DNA of 64,000 bases. It comes from Fimenecus sp964527585 (GTDB lineage Bacteria; Bacillota; Clostridia; Oscillospirales; Acutalibacteraceae). Below, in pieces: positions 1 to 8,436 of the stretch (position 1 is the first letter of the stretch; every line of letters starts with the position of its first letter). The notes under the pieces were generated by a model, which was not told the origin of the DNA, did no database searches, and saw only the letters and a list, made by a program, of their open reading frames with translations. Both the position numbers and the translations under genes were made by a program. The stretch is from assembly GCA_964527585.1 (NCBI GenBank), contig CAZGPE010000004.1, forward strand, positions 1-64,000, written 5' to 3'.

Positions 1-15
1 TAAAGCGTTCCTTTT

Positions 16-38
16 CCCCCGGTAGAACCGGGGGTTTT
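16..38 (+). terminator. Short intrinsic terminator of a gene left of the window
   Basis: A GC-rich hairpin (arms CCCCCGGT and ACCGGGGG) is followed by TTTT on the plus strand. It probably ends a plus-strand gene lying off the left edge, converging on fba. The U-run is short, so efficiency is uncertain. Confidence 0.5.
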
Positions 39-54
39 CAGCTATTGCTAGACA

Positions 55-90
55 ATAAAAAAGACCGCAACCTTTTAAGATTGCGGTCTT
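55..90 (-). terminator. Intrinsic terminator of fba
   Basis: The inverted repeat AAGACCGCAA / TTGCGGTCTT has a 10-nt loop. On the minus strand it is followed by a T-rich tract (TTTTTTAT), 15 bp after the fba stop codon. Confidence 0.85.
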
Positions 91-105
91 GAATTTGCAG
101 GAAAA

Positions 106-1041
106 TTATGCTTTACCCGCACAGCCGAGAACTGTTTCGATCTTATGAGAAACAACTTCTTCAATTGCGTCTCTTGCGGGAGTGAGATACTTTCTCGGAT
201 CAAAGTCAGCGGGATTTTCTGCAAAATGCTTGCGAAGAGCCGCTGTCATTGCGATACGGATATCGGAGTCAACATTGATCTTACAAACAGCCATAGAAGA
301 AGCTTTACGAAGCATATCTTCGGGAATACCGATAGCATCGGGCATCTTTCCGCCGAATTCGTTGATCATCTTAATGTGATCCTGATTTACCGAACTTGCG
401 CCGTGAAGAACGATCGGGAAACCGGGAAGTCTCTTTTCAACTTCTTCGAGAATATCAAAACGAAGCTGAGGCTTCTGACCGGGCTTAAATTTGTATGCAC
501 CGTGTGAAGTACCGATTGCAATCGCAAGCGAATCAACGCCTGTTCTTGTAACGAAATCAAATACCTGATCGGGATTTGTATAAGATTCATGGCCTTCTTC
601 GACCACAACATCATCTTCAACGCCGGCAAGGGTTCCGAGTTCGCCTTCTACAACTACGCCGTGAGCGTGTGCGTACTCAACAACCATCTTTGTAAGAGCA
701 ACATTTTCTTCGTAAGGAAGAGAACTTCCGTCAATCATAACCGAAGTAAAGCCGCCGTCAATACAAGCCTTACAAGTTTCAAAGTCGGGACCGTGATCAA
801 GGTGAAGAGCAATCGGAAGACCTGTCTCTTCCGCAGCAGCTTTAACCATAGCTACAAGATAGCCGTGAGCCGCATACTTTCTTGCACCGGATGATACCTG
901 AAGGATTACGGGAGCGTCAAGTTTCTTAGCAGCTCTTGTAATTCCCTGAATTATCTCCATATTGTTTACATTGAAAGCACCGATAGCGTAACCGCCTTCG
1001 TATGCCTTTTTGAACATTTCTGTCGTTGTTACCAATGGCAT
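106..1041 (-). CDS. fba: Class II fructose-bisphosphate aldolase
   Basis: This is the 311-residue zinc-dependent aldolase that cleaves fructose 1,6-bisphosphate to dihydroxyacetone phosphate and glyceraldehyde 3-phosphate in glycolysis. Visible class II marks are the LDHG metal/catalytic motif near residues 81-84, the GELGTLAGVEDD segment near 132, and the C-terminal HGASS motif in the phosphate-binding region. Length is normal for the shorter class II enzymes. The ATG is preceded by GGAG at good spacing and by a near-perfect promoter, and the gene ends in its own terminator, so it is probably monocistronic. The class II signature is clear; a tagatose-bisphosphate aldolase specificity cannot be fully excluded from sequence alone. 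Confidence 0.95.
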   Translation of the reverse strand: MPLVTTTEMFKKAYEGGYAIGAFNVNNMEIIQGITRAAKKLDAPVILQVSSGARKYAAHGYLVAMVKAAAEETGLPIALHLDHGPDFETCKACIDGGFTSVMIDGSSLPYEENVALTKMVVEYAHAHGVVVEGELGTLAGVEDDVVVEEGHESYTNPDQVFDFVTRTGVDSLAIAIGTSHGAYKFKPGQKPQLRFDILEEVEKRLPGFPIVLHGASSVNQDHIKMINEFGGKMPDAIGIPEDMLRKASSMAVCKINVDSDIRIAMTAALRKHFAENPADFDPRKYLTPARDAIEEVVSHKIETVLGCAGKA

Positions 1042-1083
1042 TATTATTCACTCCTTGAGTAATTGTTTGTTTGCAACGCTGAT

Positions 1084-1112
1084 ATTATACCCCACCGCCA
1101 CTGATATGTCAA
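1084..1112 (-). promoter_or_regulatory. Consensus sigma-A promoter of fba
   Basis: On the minus strand TTGACA (1107-1112) and TATAAT (1084-1089) are separated by exactly 17 bp, the perfect housekeeping consensus. It lies about 40 bp upstream of the fba ATG and fits strong constitutive expression. Confidence 0.9.
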
Positions 1113-1201
1113 ACAAAACCGCTCTTTTTTAACATTATTTTAAGATTTTCGCCGTAACAACAGCCTTCAGAAACGAATAGAATAATTCAGGGGGGATTAT
1201 T

Positions 1202-2227
1202 ATGAACTGCTTTTTTAACCGAAACACAATAACCGACATTTTAGGTAAAGCCAACGGAATAGACCGTATAATATCTCTTAAAGGGAAAAGCACATTTATT
1301 AAGCACCGCCTTATCTCAGATTGCATTATAAACGCCAAAAATCACGGATATTGCTGTAACAAATTCCTTTCAAAATATGATTACGACAAATTTTGCGCCG
1401 TCTATATTAAATGCAAAAAACTGCTTGTAATTGACAGCGAACTGCTTAAAAACGCATATCAAGACATTGAGATTACACAAATCAACACAGATGAACTTTT
1501 TGAAATCTCGGAATTAAGCACATCTTTTTTGAATCTGTTTTCAAAAAAAGCCTTAAAAATTTCAAATGCCGAAAAATACGAAACATCCGCCGCAGCTCTT
1601 TTAAGAGAAAACGCTCTTACTTTCTCCCGATTTACCGACAAAGCGAAAATCCTCAACTATGTCCTGTGTTTTATGCAGCGTAACGCCCTTCGGCAAAACA
1701 ATATACCCGCAAACGAAAATATATTGACGATAAGCAATACGACTCCGTGGGGAATACATACCTGCTACGAAACCGTTGCGGAATTCGGGCCCGATGTTTT
1801 CATAATAAGCGATTGTACCAAACACATCGCTTCCGCTTTAATAAACGGTTTTTCCTGCGCATTTATTCAATGCGGCAAAAGTGTCGAAAAATGCGTATGC
1901 TCATTATGTCCCGAATATGCCGAACATCTCTTGATACCGGAACTTTACCTTGCATTCGTATGCGAAAATAACTATCACTCATACCCGTACGACGATGCAG
2001 CCGTTATATCTTCACGCCGATTTTTGAAATCTCCCGTTCCGAAAAGCATTTATGAACAAATACGGGAAAACGAAATTCTTGCGGAAAACCTGATTGACAA
2101 AAGCGTTTTCTCTCTGTTTGACGCACTGGAAACAGACAACAAAATCAACAATTATCTTCTCGAATTCGAAAACGGCGAAAGGTACGAAAAAGCGAGCAAT
2201 TTCATCATAAAACACATAAGTGCTTAA
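1202..2227 (+). CDS. PRK06851-like P-loop ATPase relative with a collapsed Walker A motif
   Basis: The protein has 341 residues. Its N-terminal order (an RIISLKG segment, then GKSTFIK at about residues 28-34) resembles two-domain ATPases of the PRK06851 type found in spore-forming Firmicutes. There the equivalent segment reads LKGGPGTGKSTFMK; here the GGPGTG portion is missing, so no functional P-loop is visible. The second half also lacks a P-loop but keeps a family-like stretch, EHLLIPELYLAFV (about residues 240-252), followed by NNYHSYP. The ATG has a strong GGGGGGA ribosome binding site and the frame is open throughout, so this is not an obvious pseudogene. It may be a non-hydrolytic paralogue. 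The family link is from memory and is moderately certain. Confidence 0.6.
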   Translation: MNCFFNRNTITDILGKANGIDRIISLKGKSTFIKHRLISDCIINAKNHGYCCNKFLSKYDYDKFCAVYIKCKKLLVIDSELLKNAYQDIEITQINTDELFEISELSTSFLNLFSKKALKISNAEKYETSAAALLRENALTFSRFTDKAKILNYVLCFMQRNALRQNNIPANENILTISNTTPWGIHTCYETVAEFGPDVFIISDCTKHIASALINGFSCAFIQCGKSVEKCVCSLCPEYAEHLLIPELYLAFVCENNYHSYPYDDAAVISSRRFLKSPVPKSIYEQIRENEILAENLIDKSVFSLFDALETDNKINNYLLEFENGERYEKASNFIIKHISA

Positions 2228-2228
2228 T

Positions 2229-2256
2229 TTGACAAAGCGTGTGTATTTGATATAAT
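2229..2256 (+). promoter_or_regulatory. Promoter of the cyclase/oxidoreductase operon
   Basis: TTGACA (2229-2234) and TATAAT (2251-2256) are spaced 16 bp apart and lie just before an AGGATG ribosome binding site. The -35 box begins two bases after the upstream stop codon. Confidence 0.8.
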
Positions 2257-2282
2257 AATAAGATAACAAAGGATGTGAATAA

Positions 2283-2888
2283 ATGAAACTAATCGACATA
2301 TCGAGAGATTTACTAACGGCTGAAGTGTATAGCGGAGATCCCTCTCCCAAAATCGAAAAAGTGCGTGAAATTTCTCCTGAATCTTACTGTAATTTGAGTG
2401 TGATAAACGCCTGCCTTCATAACGGCACTCATATTGACGCTCCTCTTCACTTCCTGCCTGACGGAAAATCTGTCGGTGAGCTCTCTCTGGAAAAGTTTAT
2501 CGGGCCTTGCAGAGTTATAGAAGTCTCTTCAGGAATCATTACCGGTCAGCTTGTTGAAGAATATTTCCCCCGTGATTGTAAAAAAATACTTATTAAGTCG
2601 AACGGCACCGCATTTATTCACTACACCGCCGCCGAAGAACTCGCTTATCTCGGATATGAACTTGTCGGAACCGATTCCAACACTGTCGAATCGCCCGACT
2701 CGGACGGCAGCACCCACCGCTCGCTTTTGAATTCCGAAATCGCCGTTCTCGAAGGGCTTGATCTGAGTCAAACATCAAGCGGAGAATACTTCTTAATTGC
2801 TCCGCCGATAAAAATATCTTGTGCGGAAGCTTCTTTCTCAAGAGCATTGCTTATAGACGACTATATTTTCTGGAGCAAAAAAGGATAA
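2283..2888 (+). CDS. Cyclase-family metal-dependent hydrolase (kynurenine formamidase-like)
   Basis: This 201-residue protein carries the cyclase-family signature HxGTHxDxPxH at residues 46-56 (HNGTHIDAPLH), the metal-binding site of KynB-type arylformamidases and related amidohydrolases. A conserved GTD segment (VGTDSNTVESPD) lies in the middle and the length is typical. It heads a three-gene operon under a strong promoter; the oxidoreductase gene starts 5 bp after its stop. No other tryptophan-degradation gene is nearby, so true kynurenine formamidase activity is doubtful. 'Cyclase family protein' is the safe name. Confidence 0.85.
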   Translation: MKLIDISRDLLTAEVYSGDPSPKIEKVREISPESYCNLSVINACLHNGTHIDAPLHFLPDGKSVGELSLEKFIGPCRVIEVSSGIITGQLVEEYFPRDCKKILIKSNGTAFIHYTAAEELAYLGYELVGTDSNTVESPDSDGSTHRSLLNSEIAVLEGLDLSQTSSGEYFLIAPPIKISCAEASFSRALLIDDYIFWSKKG

Positions 2889-2893
2889 CGCAA

Positions 2894-4429
2894 ATGAAAG
2901 AAATCATTATTATAGGAGCAGGTCCTGCCGGATTAACCGCAGGAGTCGAATTACTGAAAAAAGATAAAAACGCTTATCATATCACAATTCTCGAAGCCAC
3001 CGATAAAATAGGCGGTATTTCCGCAACCGTTTGTCATAACGGTAACCGTATGGATTTGGGCGGACACCGTTTCTTTTCAAAGGACGAACAAGTTAATGCT
3101 TGGTGGGAAAGTATGTTAAAAATGCAGGGAAAACCGGCTTTTGACGACAAACTTCTCTCCAAAAGCAAAGTTCTTTCCGACTGCGGACCCGATCCGGAAA
3201 AAACCGACAGCGTTATGTTGCTTCGAAACAGAGTTTCCAGAATATTTTATCTCGAAAAGTTTTTCGATTATCCCGTTTCTCTGAATTTGCAGACAATTTT
3301 GAATTTAGGATTTTCAAGAACCGTTAAGTCCGGTTTCAGTTATCTTAAATCAGTAATATCTAAAAAAGACGAAACATCTCTCGAAAATTTTTATATTAAC
3401 CGCTTCGGCAAAGAACTTTATTCAATGTTTTTCGAAGGATACACCGAAAAACTTTGGGGCAGACATCCGTCTGAAATATCTTCCGATTGGGGAGCGCAAA
3501 GAGTAAAGGGAATTTCAATAAAAGAAGTTCTTAAAAACGCACTTGCTAAGAGTAAAAAAAGCACGGAAACATCCCTTATCGAAGAATTCAAATACCCAAA
3601 ATACGGGCCGGGACAGCTTTGGGAAACCGCTGCGAAAGAATTTGAAAAACTCGGAGGCGAAATCGTCTTCAATGCCGAAGTTGATACAATCGAATATAAA
3701 GGCAAAGAAATATCCCGTGTTTCAGCCGGCCAAAAAAAGTATAAAGGTGATATTTTTATATCTTCAATGCCGATAAAAGATTTAATAAACAGTATGAACA
3801 AAACCTCTCCCGTTCCCGAAAATGTATTTGAAACGGCAAACGGATTGCCGTACAGAGATTTTGTTACCGTCGGATTGCTTGTCGACAAACTATGCTTAAA
3901 AAATCAAACAGATATCAAAACGCTCGGCGGTATTATTCCGGACTGTTGGATATATGTTCAAGACGACAGCGTAAAACTCGGCAGAATTCAAATTTTCAAC
4001 AATTGGTCTCCGTATCTTGTTAAAGATGTCGAAAACACCGTCTGGCTTGGGCTCGAATATTTTTGCAACGAAAATGACGGATTTTGGAAAATGACCGAAG
4101 AAGAGTGTGTTTCTTATGCCGTCAGAGAGTTAAAGAAAATCGGCGTAATAAACGAAAACGCAAAAATTTTCGACAGCCACCGTGAAAAAGTAAAAAAAGC
4201 GTATCCGGCATATTTCGACACATACAGCCGCCTGCCCGAAGTAATATCTTGGCTTGACAAATACGAAAATCTTTACTGCATCGGAAGAAACGGACAGCAT
4301 CGCTACAACAATATGGATCATTCTATGATGACCGCTTTCGAAACGGTTTCGAATATCACCGAAAACAAAACAGATAAAACGGCAATCTGGAATGTTAATA
4401 CCGAAAAGGAATATCATGAGGAGAAATAA
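2894..4429 (+). CDS. FAD-dependent NAD(P)/FAD oxidoreductase, PRK07208 type
   Basis: The protein has 511 residues from an ATG preceded by AAGGAT; a longer in-frame TTG at 2819 lies inside the previous gene and has no ribosome binding site. The N-terminus carries the dinucleotide-binding motif IIIGAGPAGLTAG (about residues 4-16), followed by GGHRFFSK near 56-63, GYTEKLWG, and a C-terminal NGQHRYNNMDHSM segment. This pattern matches the amine oxidase/protoporphyrinogen-oxidase superfamily group often annotated as PRK07208, which is also related to UDP-galactopyranose mutases. Family members often sit in polysaccharide loci, but none is seen here. The substrate is unknown. It is co-transcribed with the cyclase upstream and a small Cys-rich protein downstream. 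Confidence 0.85.
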   Translation: MKEIIIIGAGPAGLTAGVELLKKDKNAYHITILEATDKIGGISATVCHNGNRMDLGGHRFFSKDEQVNAWWESMLKMQGKPAFDDKLLSKSKVLSDCGPDPEKTDSVMLLRNRVSRIFYLEKFFDYPVSLNLQTILNLGFSRTVKSGFSYLKSVISKKDETSLENFYINRFGKELYSMFFEGYTEKLWGRHPSEISSDWGAQRVKGISIKEVLKNALAKSKKSTETSLIEEFKYPKYGPGQLWETAAKEFEKLGGEIVFNAEVDTIEYKGKEISRVSAGQKKYKGDIFISSMPIKDLINSMNKTSPVPENVFETANGLPYRDFVTVGLLVDKLCLKNQTDIKTLGGIIPDCWIYVQDDSVKLGRIQIFNNWSPYLVKDVENTVWLGLEYFCNENDGFWKMTEEECVSYAVRELKKIGVINENAKIFDSHREKVKKAYPAYFDTYSRLPEVISWLDKYENLYCIGRNGQHRYNNMDHSMMTAFETVSNITENKTDKTAIWNVNTEKEYHEEK

Positions 4430-4431
4430 CG

Positions 4432-4617
4432 ATGGCAAAAAAAGTTACTCAGTGTGAGTGTTGCGCATACTATGTGTACGATGAAGAATACGACTGTTAC
4501 GGATGCGAAATAAATCTCGACGAAGACGAAATGGCACGGTTTCTGAGTTATTCGGACTTTGAATGTCCGTATTATAATCCGTATGACGAATATAAAATCG
4601 TACAAAAACAAAACTAA
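4432..4617 (+). CDS. Small Cys-rich acidic protein (DUF6472-like)
   Basis: This 61-residue protein starts 2 bp after the oxidoreductase stop, with GAGGAG upstream. It has six cysteines (at residues 8, 10, 11, 18, 22 and 45) and many Tyr, Asp and Glu residues. The segments YVYDEEYD, NLDEDEMARFLS and CPYY are characteristic of a small uncharacterised family widespread in Clostridia (DUF6472, from memory). The cysteine arrangement suggests metal binding, but this is inference. Expression is probably coupled to the upstream gene, and a terminator follows directly. Confidence 0.8.
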   Translation: MAKKVTQCECCAYYVYDEEYDCYGCEINLDEDEMARFLSYSDFECPYYNPYDEYKIVQKQN

Positions 4618-4621
4618 ATTG

Positions 4622-4659
4622 AAAACCACCTAAAGAAGTTAAACTTTAGGTGGTTTTTT
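4622..4659 (+). terminator. Terminator between convergent operon and ileS
   Basis: The 12-bp inverted repeat AACCACCTAAAG / CTTTAGGTGGTT is followed by a T-run on the plus strand. The minus strand also has T-rich sequence beyond the hairpin, so it may also end ileS transcription. Confidence 0.85.
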
Positions 4660-4679
4660 AATGCTGTTTTTAACGGAAA

Positions 4680-7600
4680 TTAAACTTTTTTAACATCGAC
4701 TTTAACCGAATGTTCGTCAATTTTGAATTCATTTGCCGAAGCATCTGCTATTTCAAGAGCGTCGCAAAGAAGTTCCGACTTAATGAAATCAATATTCTTG
4801 TTTATTACTTGTGAGATATATTCATCCGAAGAAACCGCAATTTCTATATGGTCGGTAACTTCAAATCCGCTTGATTTACGGAGATTTTGAACCTTAGAAA
4901 TAAATTCTCTTACAGAACCTCTCTCGATAAGGCTGTCATTGAGAGTTGTGTTAAGAATAACGGTTACTCCGAAGTTGGTTTCGGCAATATATCCTTCTTT
5001 CGCTTTTTCGGTTACAAGAAGGTCGTCCATCGTTAATTCGATTTCGGCACCGTCGATTTCAGTCTTGTAAACGCCCTGTGCTTTAATCGTCTTAATGATT
5101 TCGGTATTTCTTTCAATATTGAAATATTCACCGATTGCTTTAAGATGTCTGCCGTACTTGGGACCTAATGTTTTAAGCTGCGGCTTAATTTCATAACAGA
5201 TAAGACTTTCCGTATCAAAATCCGTCAAAACCGTATCAACATTAAGTTCTTCCGCAATTGTATTAAGTTCTTCGTCTTTAAGAGTTATGCCGTTGTCAAT
5301 CTTAACAATACATTCGCTCAAAGGCTGACGGTTACGAATACGGACAATCTCACGGAGTTTTCTGCCGATTTCAACTGCTTTGTACGATACTTCCATCTGC
5401 GCTTCAAGTTCCGCTTTATCCCAATCTGCTCTGTACTGCGGAAAAGATGCAAGATGTACGCTTTCGGGAGCGTCTGCAAAATATCTTGTTACAAGGCCCT
5501 GATAAATCGTTTCCGCAACAAACGGTGTAACGGGAGCGACAACCTTTGTAAGAGTATCAAGAACAGTATAAAGGGTCATATATGCCGCAATCTTATCTTC
5601 CGTAAGTTCGGAATTGAAGAAACGGCGGCGGTTACGCCTGATATACCAGTTAGAAAGTTCGTCAATGAAATCTTCCATAGCTCTTGTTGCTTCGAAGATA
5701 TGATAAGAATCAAATTCATGAGTAACCTTTTTAACAAGTGAATTGACTCTTGAAAGAACCCATTCGTCAATTGAACGGAGTTTGCAATCGTCAATATTGT
5801 ATTTGCTCGGATCAAATCCGTCGATTTCACTGTAAAGCGAATAGAAATAAACAGAGGCCCAAAGAGTGCCGATAAATCTGTTCTGGAATTGCGCAAGTGT
5901 CTGTTTGCTGAAAGATGTGGAAATCCACGGAGCGTTTGCAATACAGAAATAAAGTCTTGTTGCATCGGAGCCGAATTCGTCAAGAACTTCCCACGGATCA
6001 ACAACATTTCCTATATGTTTAGACATCTTTATTCCGTTCTCATCGTTTACAAGTCCGAGAGCAATACAGTTTTTATACGGCGATTTTCCGAAAATTGCCG
6101 TTGAAAGAGCCTGTAAAGCATAGAACCAACCTCTTGACTGGTCGCTTCCCTCACTTATAAAGTCAGCGGGGAACTGTTGATTGAAGAGATCCTGATTTTC
6201 AAACGGATAATGATGCTGTGCATAAGGCATTGAACCGGAATCAATCCAGCAGTCGCAAACTTCGGGAGTACGGTACATAGTCTTTCCGCATTCCGAACAA
6301 GTCATTGTAAGTCTGTCAACCATAGGTTTATGAAGATCAATATCGGGATCGGCACCTGTTAATTCAACAAGTTCCGCAACAGAGCCTACGACATGCTTAT
6401 GTCCGCATTCTTCACATACCCAAATCGGAAGCGGAGTACCCCAATATCTGTCTCTCGAAACCGCCCAGTCGATAACATTAGAAACAAAGTTGCCCATTCT
6501 TCCTTCTTTGAAGTTTTCAGGGAACCAGTTAACACTTCTGTTGTCGGCAACAAGTTCATCACGCAATGTTGACATCGCAATAAACCAAGAGTCCTTAGCA
6601 TAATAAATAAGAGGACTGTTACAACGCCAGCAGTGAGGATAACTGTGTTCTATCTTTTTAACTTTAAGAATGACTTTGTTATCAATAAGTTCTTTTATAA
6701 TTTCATCGTTAGCGTCAAATACAAGTTTTCCCGCATATTTCCCGCATATATCCGTAAACTTGCCTGCAAAATCAACGGGCTTTACGCAGGGAAGTTTATT
6801 TTGCTTGCCGACTCTTGAGTCATCTTCACCGAAAGCGGGAGCAATGTGAACAATTCCCGTACCTGCATCAAGCGATACATAGTCATCGGCTACAACATAG
6901 AAAGCCTTCTCTTTGAAAGTACCGACAACAAAATCGTATATCGGCTCATATTCTTTTCCGACAAGATCCGAGCCTTTATATGTTTCTACAGTCTCGAAAT
7001 CCTCTCCGAAAAGATCTGCGGCAAGTTCGGTTGCGATATAATAGTATTCACCATCGACTTTTACCTTTGAATAATCGAATTTTTCGTTTACGCAAAGAGC
7101 GACATTCGAACTCAGTGTCCAAGGAGTTGTTGTCCATACGGCAAAGTATGTGTTTTCTTCATCTCTGCATTTGAATCTGACGAAAACCGACTCCGTTTTG
7201 ATGTTTTTATATCCCTGAGCAACTTCGTGAGAACTCAGTGCAGTCGAACATCTCGGACAGTAGGGAGAAACTCTGAATCCTTTATAGATAAGGTCTTTTT
7301 TATCAAGTTCTTTAAGTCCCCACCAAACCGATTCAATATAATCGTTGGTATATGTGATATACGGATGTTCGAAGTCGCACCAATATCCGACACGCTCCGA
7401 CATTTTTTCCCAAAGGTCTTTATATGTCCATACACTTTCACGGCATTTCTGAATAAAGGGTTCAACGCCGAACGCTTCAATATCGGCTTTTCCGTTAGTA
7501 TGAATTTGTTTTTCGACTTCAAGTTCAACGGGAAGTCCGTGGGTATCCCATCCGGCTTTACGCTCAACATGATAGCCCTGCATTGTTTTATATCTCGGAA

Positions 7601-7805
7601 TAACATCCTTAACAACACGGGTAAGAACATGTCCTATATGCGGCTTACCGTTTGCGGTAGGAGGTCCGTCATAAAAGACATAACTCTTTGTATTAACATC
7701 ATTTTTAGCAACGGCTTTTTTGAAAATATCGTTTTCGTTCCAGAAATCAATAACTTCTTTTTCAGCCTTTGCAAAATCATAATTTCTTTCGATTTTCTTC
7801 TGCAC
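4680..7805 (-). CDS. ileS: Isoleucyl-tRNA synthetase, long eukaryote-like type (IleS2)
   Basis: This 1041-residue class I synthetase charges tRNA-Ile. The HIGH-type motif is PHIGH (residues 55-59) and the KMSKS-type motif is KMSKH (593-597). The length and sequence style, for example LTRVVKDVIPRYKTMQGY after the HIGH motif and paired CxxC motifs (CEEC 464-467, CSEC 503-506) before the DCWIDSG segment, place it in the longer IleS2 group rather than the ~920-residue IleS1 group. IleS2 enzymes are known for natural mupirocin insensitivity. The start is GTG, supported by GAAGGTG 8 bp upstream. A consensus promoter lies only about 50 bp upstream, so no T-box fits. Confidence 0.95.
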   Translation of the reverse strand: MQKKIERNYDFAKAEKEVIDFWNENDIFKKAVAKNDVNTKSYVFYDGPPTANGKPHIGHVLTRVVKDVIPRYKTMQGYHVERKAGWDTHGLPVELEVEKQIHTNGKADIEAFGVEPFIQKCRESVWTYKDLWEKMSERVGYWCDFEHPYITYTNDYIESVWWGLKELDKKDLIYKGFRVSPYCPRCSTALSSHEVAQGYKNIKTESVFVRFKCRDEENTYFAVWTTTPWTLSSNVALCVNEKFDYSKVKVDGEYYYIATELAADLFGEDFETVETYKGSDLVGKEYEPIYDFVVGTFKEKAFYVVADDYVSLDAGTGIVHIAPAFGEDDSRVGKQNKLPCVKPVDFAGKFTDICGKYAGKLVFDANDEIIKELIDNKVILKVKKIEHSYPHCWRCNSPLIYYAKDSWFIAMSTLRDELVADNRSVNWFPENFKEGRMGNFVSNVIDWAVSRDRYWGTPLPIWVCEECGHKHVVGSVAELVELTGADPDIDLHKPMVDRLTMTCSECGKTMYRTPEVCDCWIDSGSMPYAQHHYPFENQDLFNQQFPADFISEGSDQSRGWFYALQALSTAIFGKSPYKNCIALGLVNDENGIKMSKHIGNVVDPWEVLDEFGSDATRLYFCIANAPWISTSFSKQTLAQFQNRFIGTLWASVYFYSLYSEIDGFDPSKYNIDDCKLRSIDEWVLSRVNSLVKKVTHEFDSYHIFEATRAMEDFIDELSNWYIRRNRRRFFNSELTEDKIAAYMTLYTVLDTLTKVVAPVTPFVAETIYQGLVTRYFADAPESVHLASFPQYRADWDKAELEAQMEVSYKAVEIGRKLREIVRIRNRQPLSECIVKIDNGITLKDEELNTIAEELNVDTVLTDFDTESLICYEIKPQLKTLGPKYGRHLKAIGEYFNIERNTEIIKTIKAQGVYKTEIDGAEIELTMDDLLVTEKAKEGYIAETNFGVTVILNTTLNDSLIERGSVREFISKVQNLRKSSGFEVTDHIEIAVSSDEYISQVINKNIDFIKSELLCDALEIADASANEFKIDEHSVKVDVKKV

Positions 7806-7852
7806 CTTGCGTTCACCTTCTAATTAGAGTTTGCAATAATTATACATTGTAT

Positions 7853-7881
7853 ATTATAGTTTAAGGCAACAAAAAAATCAA
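7853..7881 (-). promoter_or_regulatory. Promoter of ileS
   Basis: Minus-strand TTGATT (7876-7881), a 17-bp spacer and TATAAT (7853-7858). The predicted transcript start is ~40 nt before the GTG, leaving no room for a T-box leader. Confidence 0.8.
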
Positions 7882-7893
7882 GCGTAATCGCAT

Positions 7894-7922
7894 AAAAAAC
7901 AGCCCCGTCTTTCGACGGGGCT
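7894..7922 (-). terminator. Terminator ending the ribosomal protein cluster
   Basis: Minus-strand hairpin AGCCCCGTC-GAAA-GACGGGGCT with a TTTTTT tail, 17 bp after the rplQ stop. It ends the S10-spc-alpha transcription unit. Confidence 0.92.
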
Positions 7923-7938
7923 TTGAATAAGAATTAAA

Positions 7939-8421
7939 TTATTCAGCAACTGCTTCTTCTTTAACTTCTTCTGCTTTAGGAACTTCTTCCTTTGCGGGAG
8001 CAGCTTTCTTTGTAGAAGCGGTTTTCTTTGCAGCCTTAGCTGCTGTCTTTTTAACAGGTTTTTCTTCTGCTGCCTTAGGCTCAACGAGTTCAATGATTGC
8101 CATTTCAGCTGCGTCGCCTCTGCGTGCCCCTGTTTTTATAATGCGTGTATATCCGCCTTTAACATCCTGATACTTGGGTGCTATCTCGTCGAACAACTTC
8201 TTAACAACGTCTTCTTTTGTTACGTATGCAAGAACCTGTCTTCTTGAGTGCAAAGAGTTGTCTTTAGCAATTGTGATCATTTTCTCAGTCATTGCACGGA
8301 CCTCTTTAGCCCTTGTAACAGTTGTTTCAACTTTGCCGTTTTCAAGCAAATAAGTTACCATGCCTCTGAGCATTGCTCTACGGTGATCGGTAGCTCTGCC
8401 GAGTTTTCTTGTACCGGGCAT
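7939..8421 (-). CDS. rplQ: Ribosomal protein L17 with Lys/Ala/Glu-rich C-terminal tail
   Basis: Large-subunit protein L17, last gene of the alpha operon. The conserved start GTRKLGRATDHRRAMLR spans residues 2-18 and the globular core ends near residue 115 (AAEMAIIELVEP). A tail of about 45 residues rich in Lys, Ala and Glu follows, making the protein 160 residues against roughly 112-130 in typical Firmicutes. The tail looks disordered. Its function is unknown, though similar low-complexity tails occur on L17 of other Clostridia (from memory). Confidence 0.97.
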   Translation of the reverse strand: MPGTRKLGRATDHRRAMLRGMVTYLLENGKVETTVTRAKEVRAMTEKMITIAKDNSLHSRRQVLAYVTKEDVVKKLFDEIAPKYQDVKGGYTRIIKTGARRGDAAEMAIIELVEPKAAEEKPVKKTAAKAAKKTASTKKAAPAKEEVPKAEEVKEEAVAE

Positions 8422-8436
8422 TTTATTTCACTCCTT

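Noticed and set aside
145..507. Plus-strand open frames inside fba and many similar frames opposite ribosomal genes
   Set aside because: They overlap well-supported genes on the other strand, lack ribosome binding sites and show no recognisable protein features.
3418..3888. 156-residue minus-strand frame within the oxidoreductase gene
   Set aside because: It is the complement of a conserved FAD enzyme; its composition (Ser/Phe/Leu-rich) is typical of an antisense shadow.
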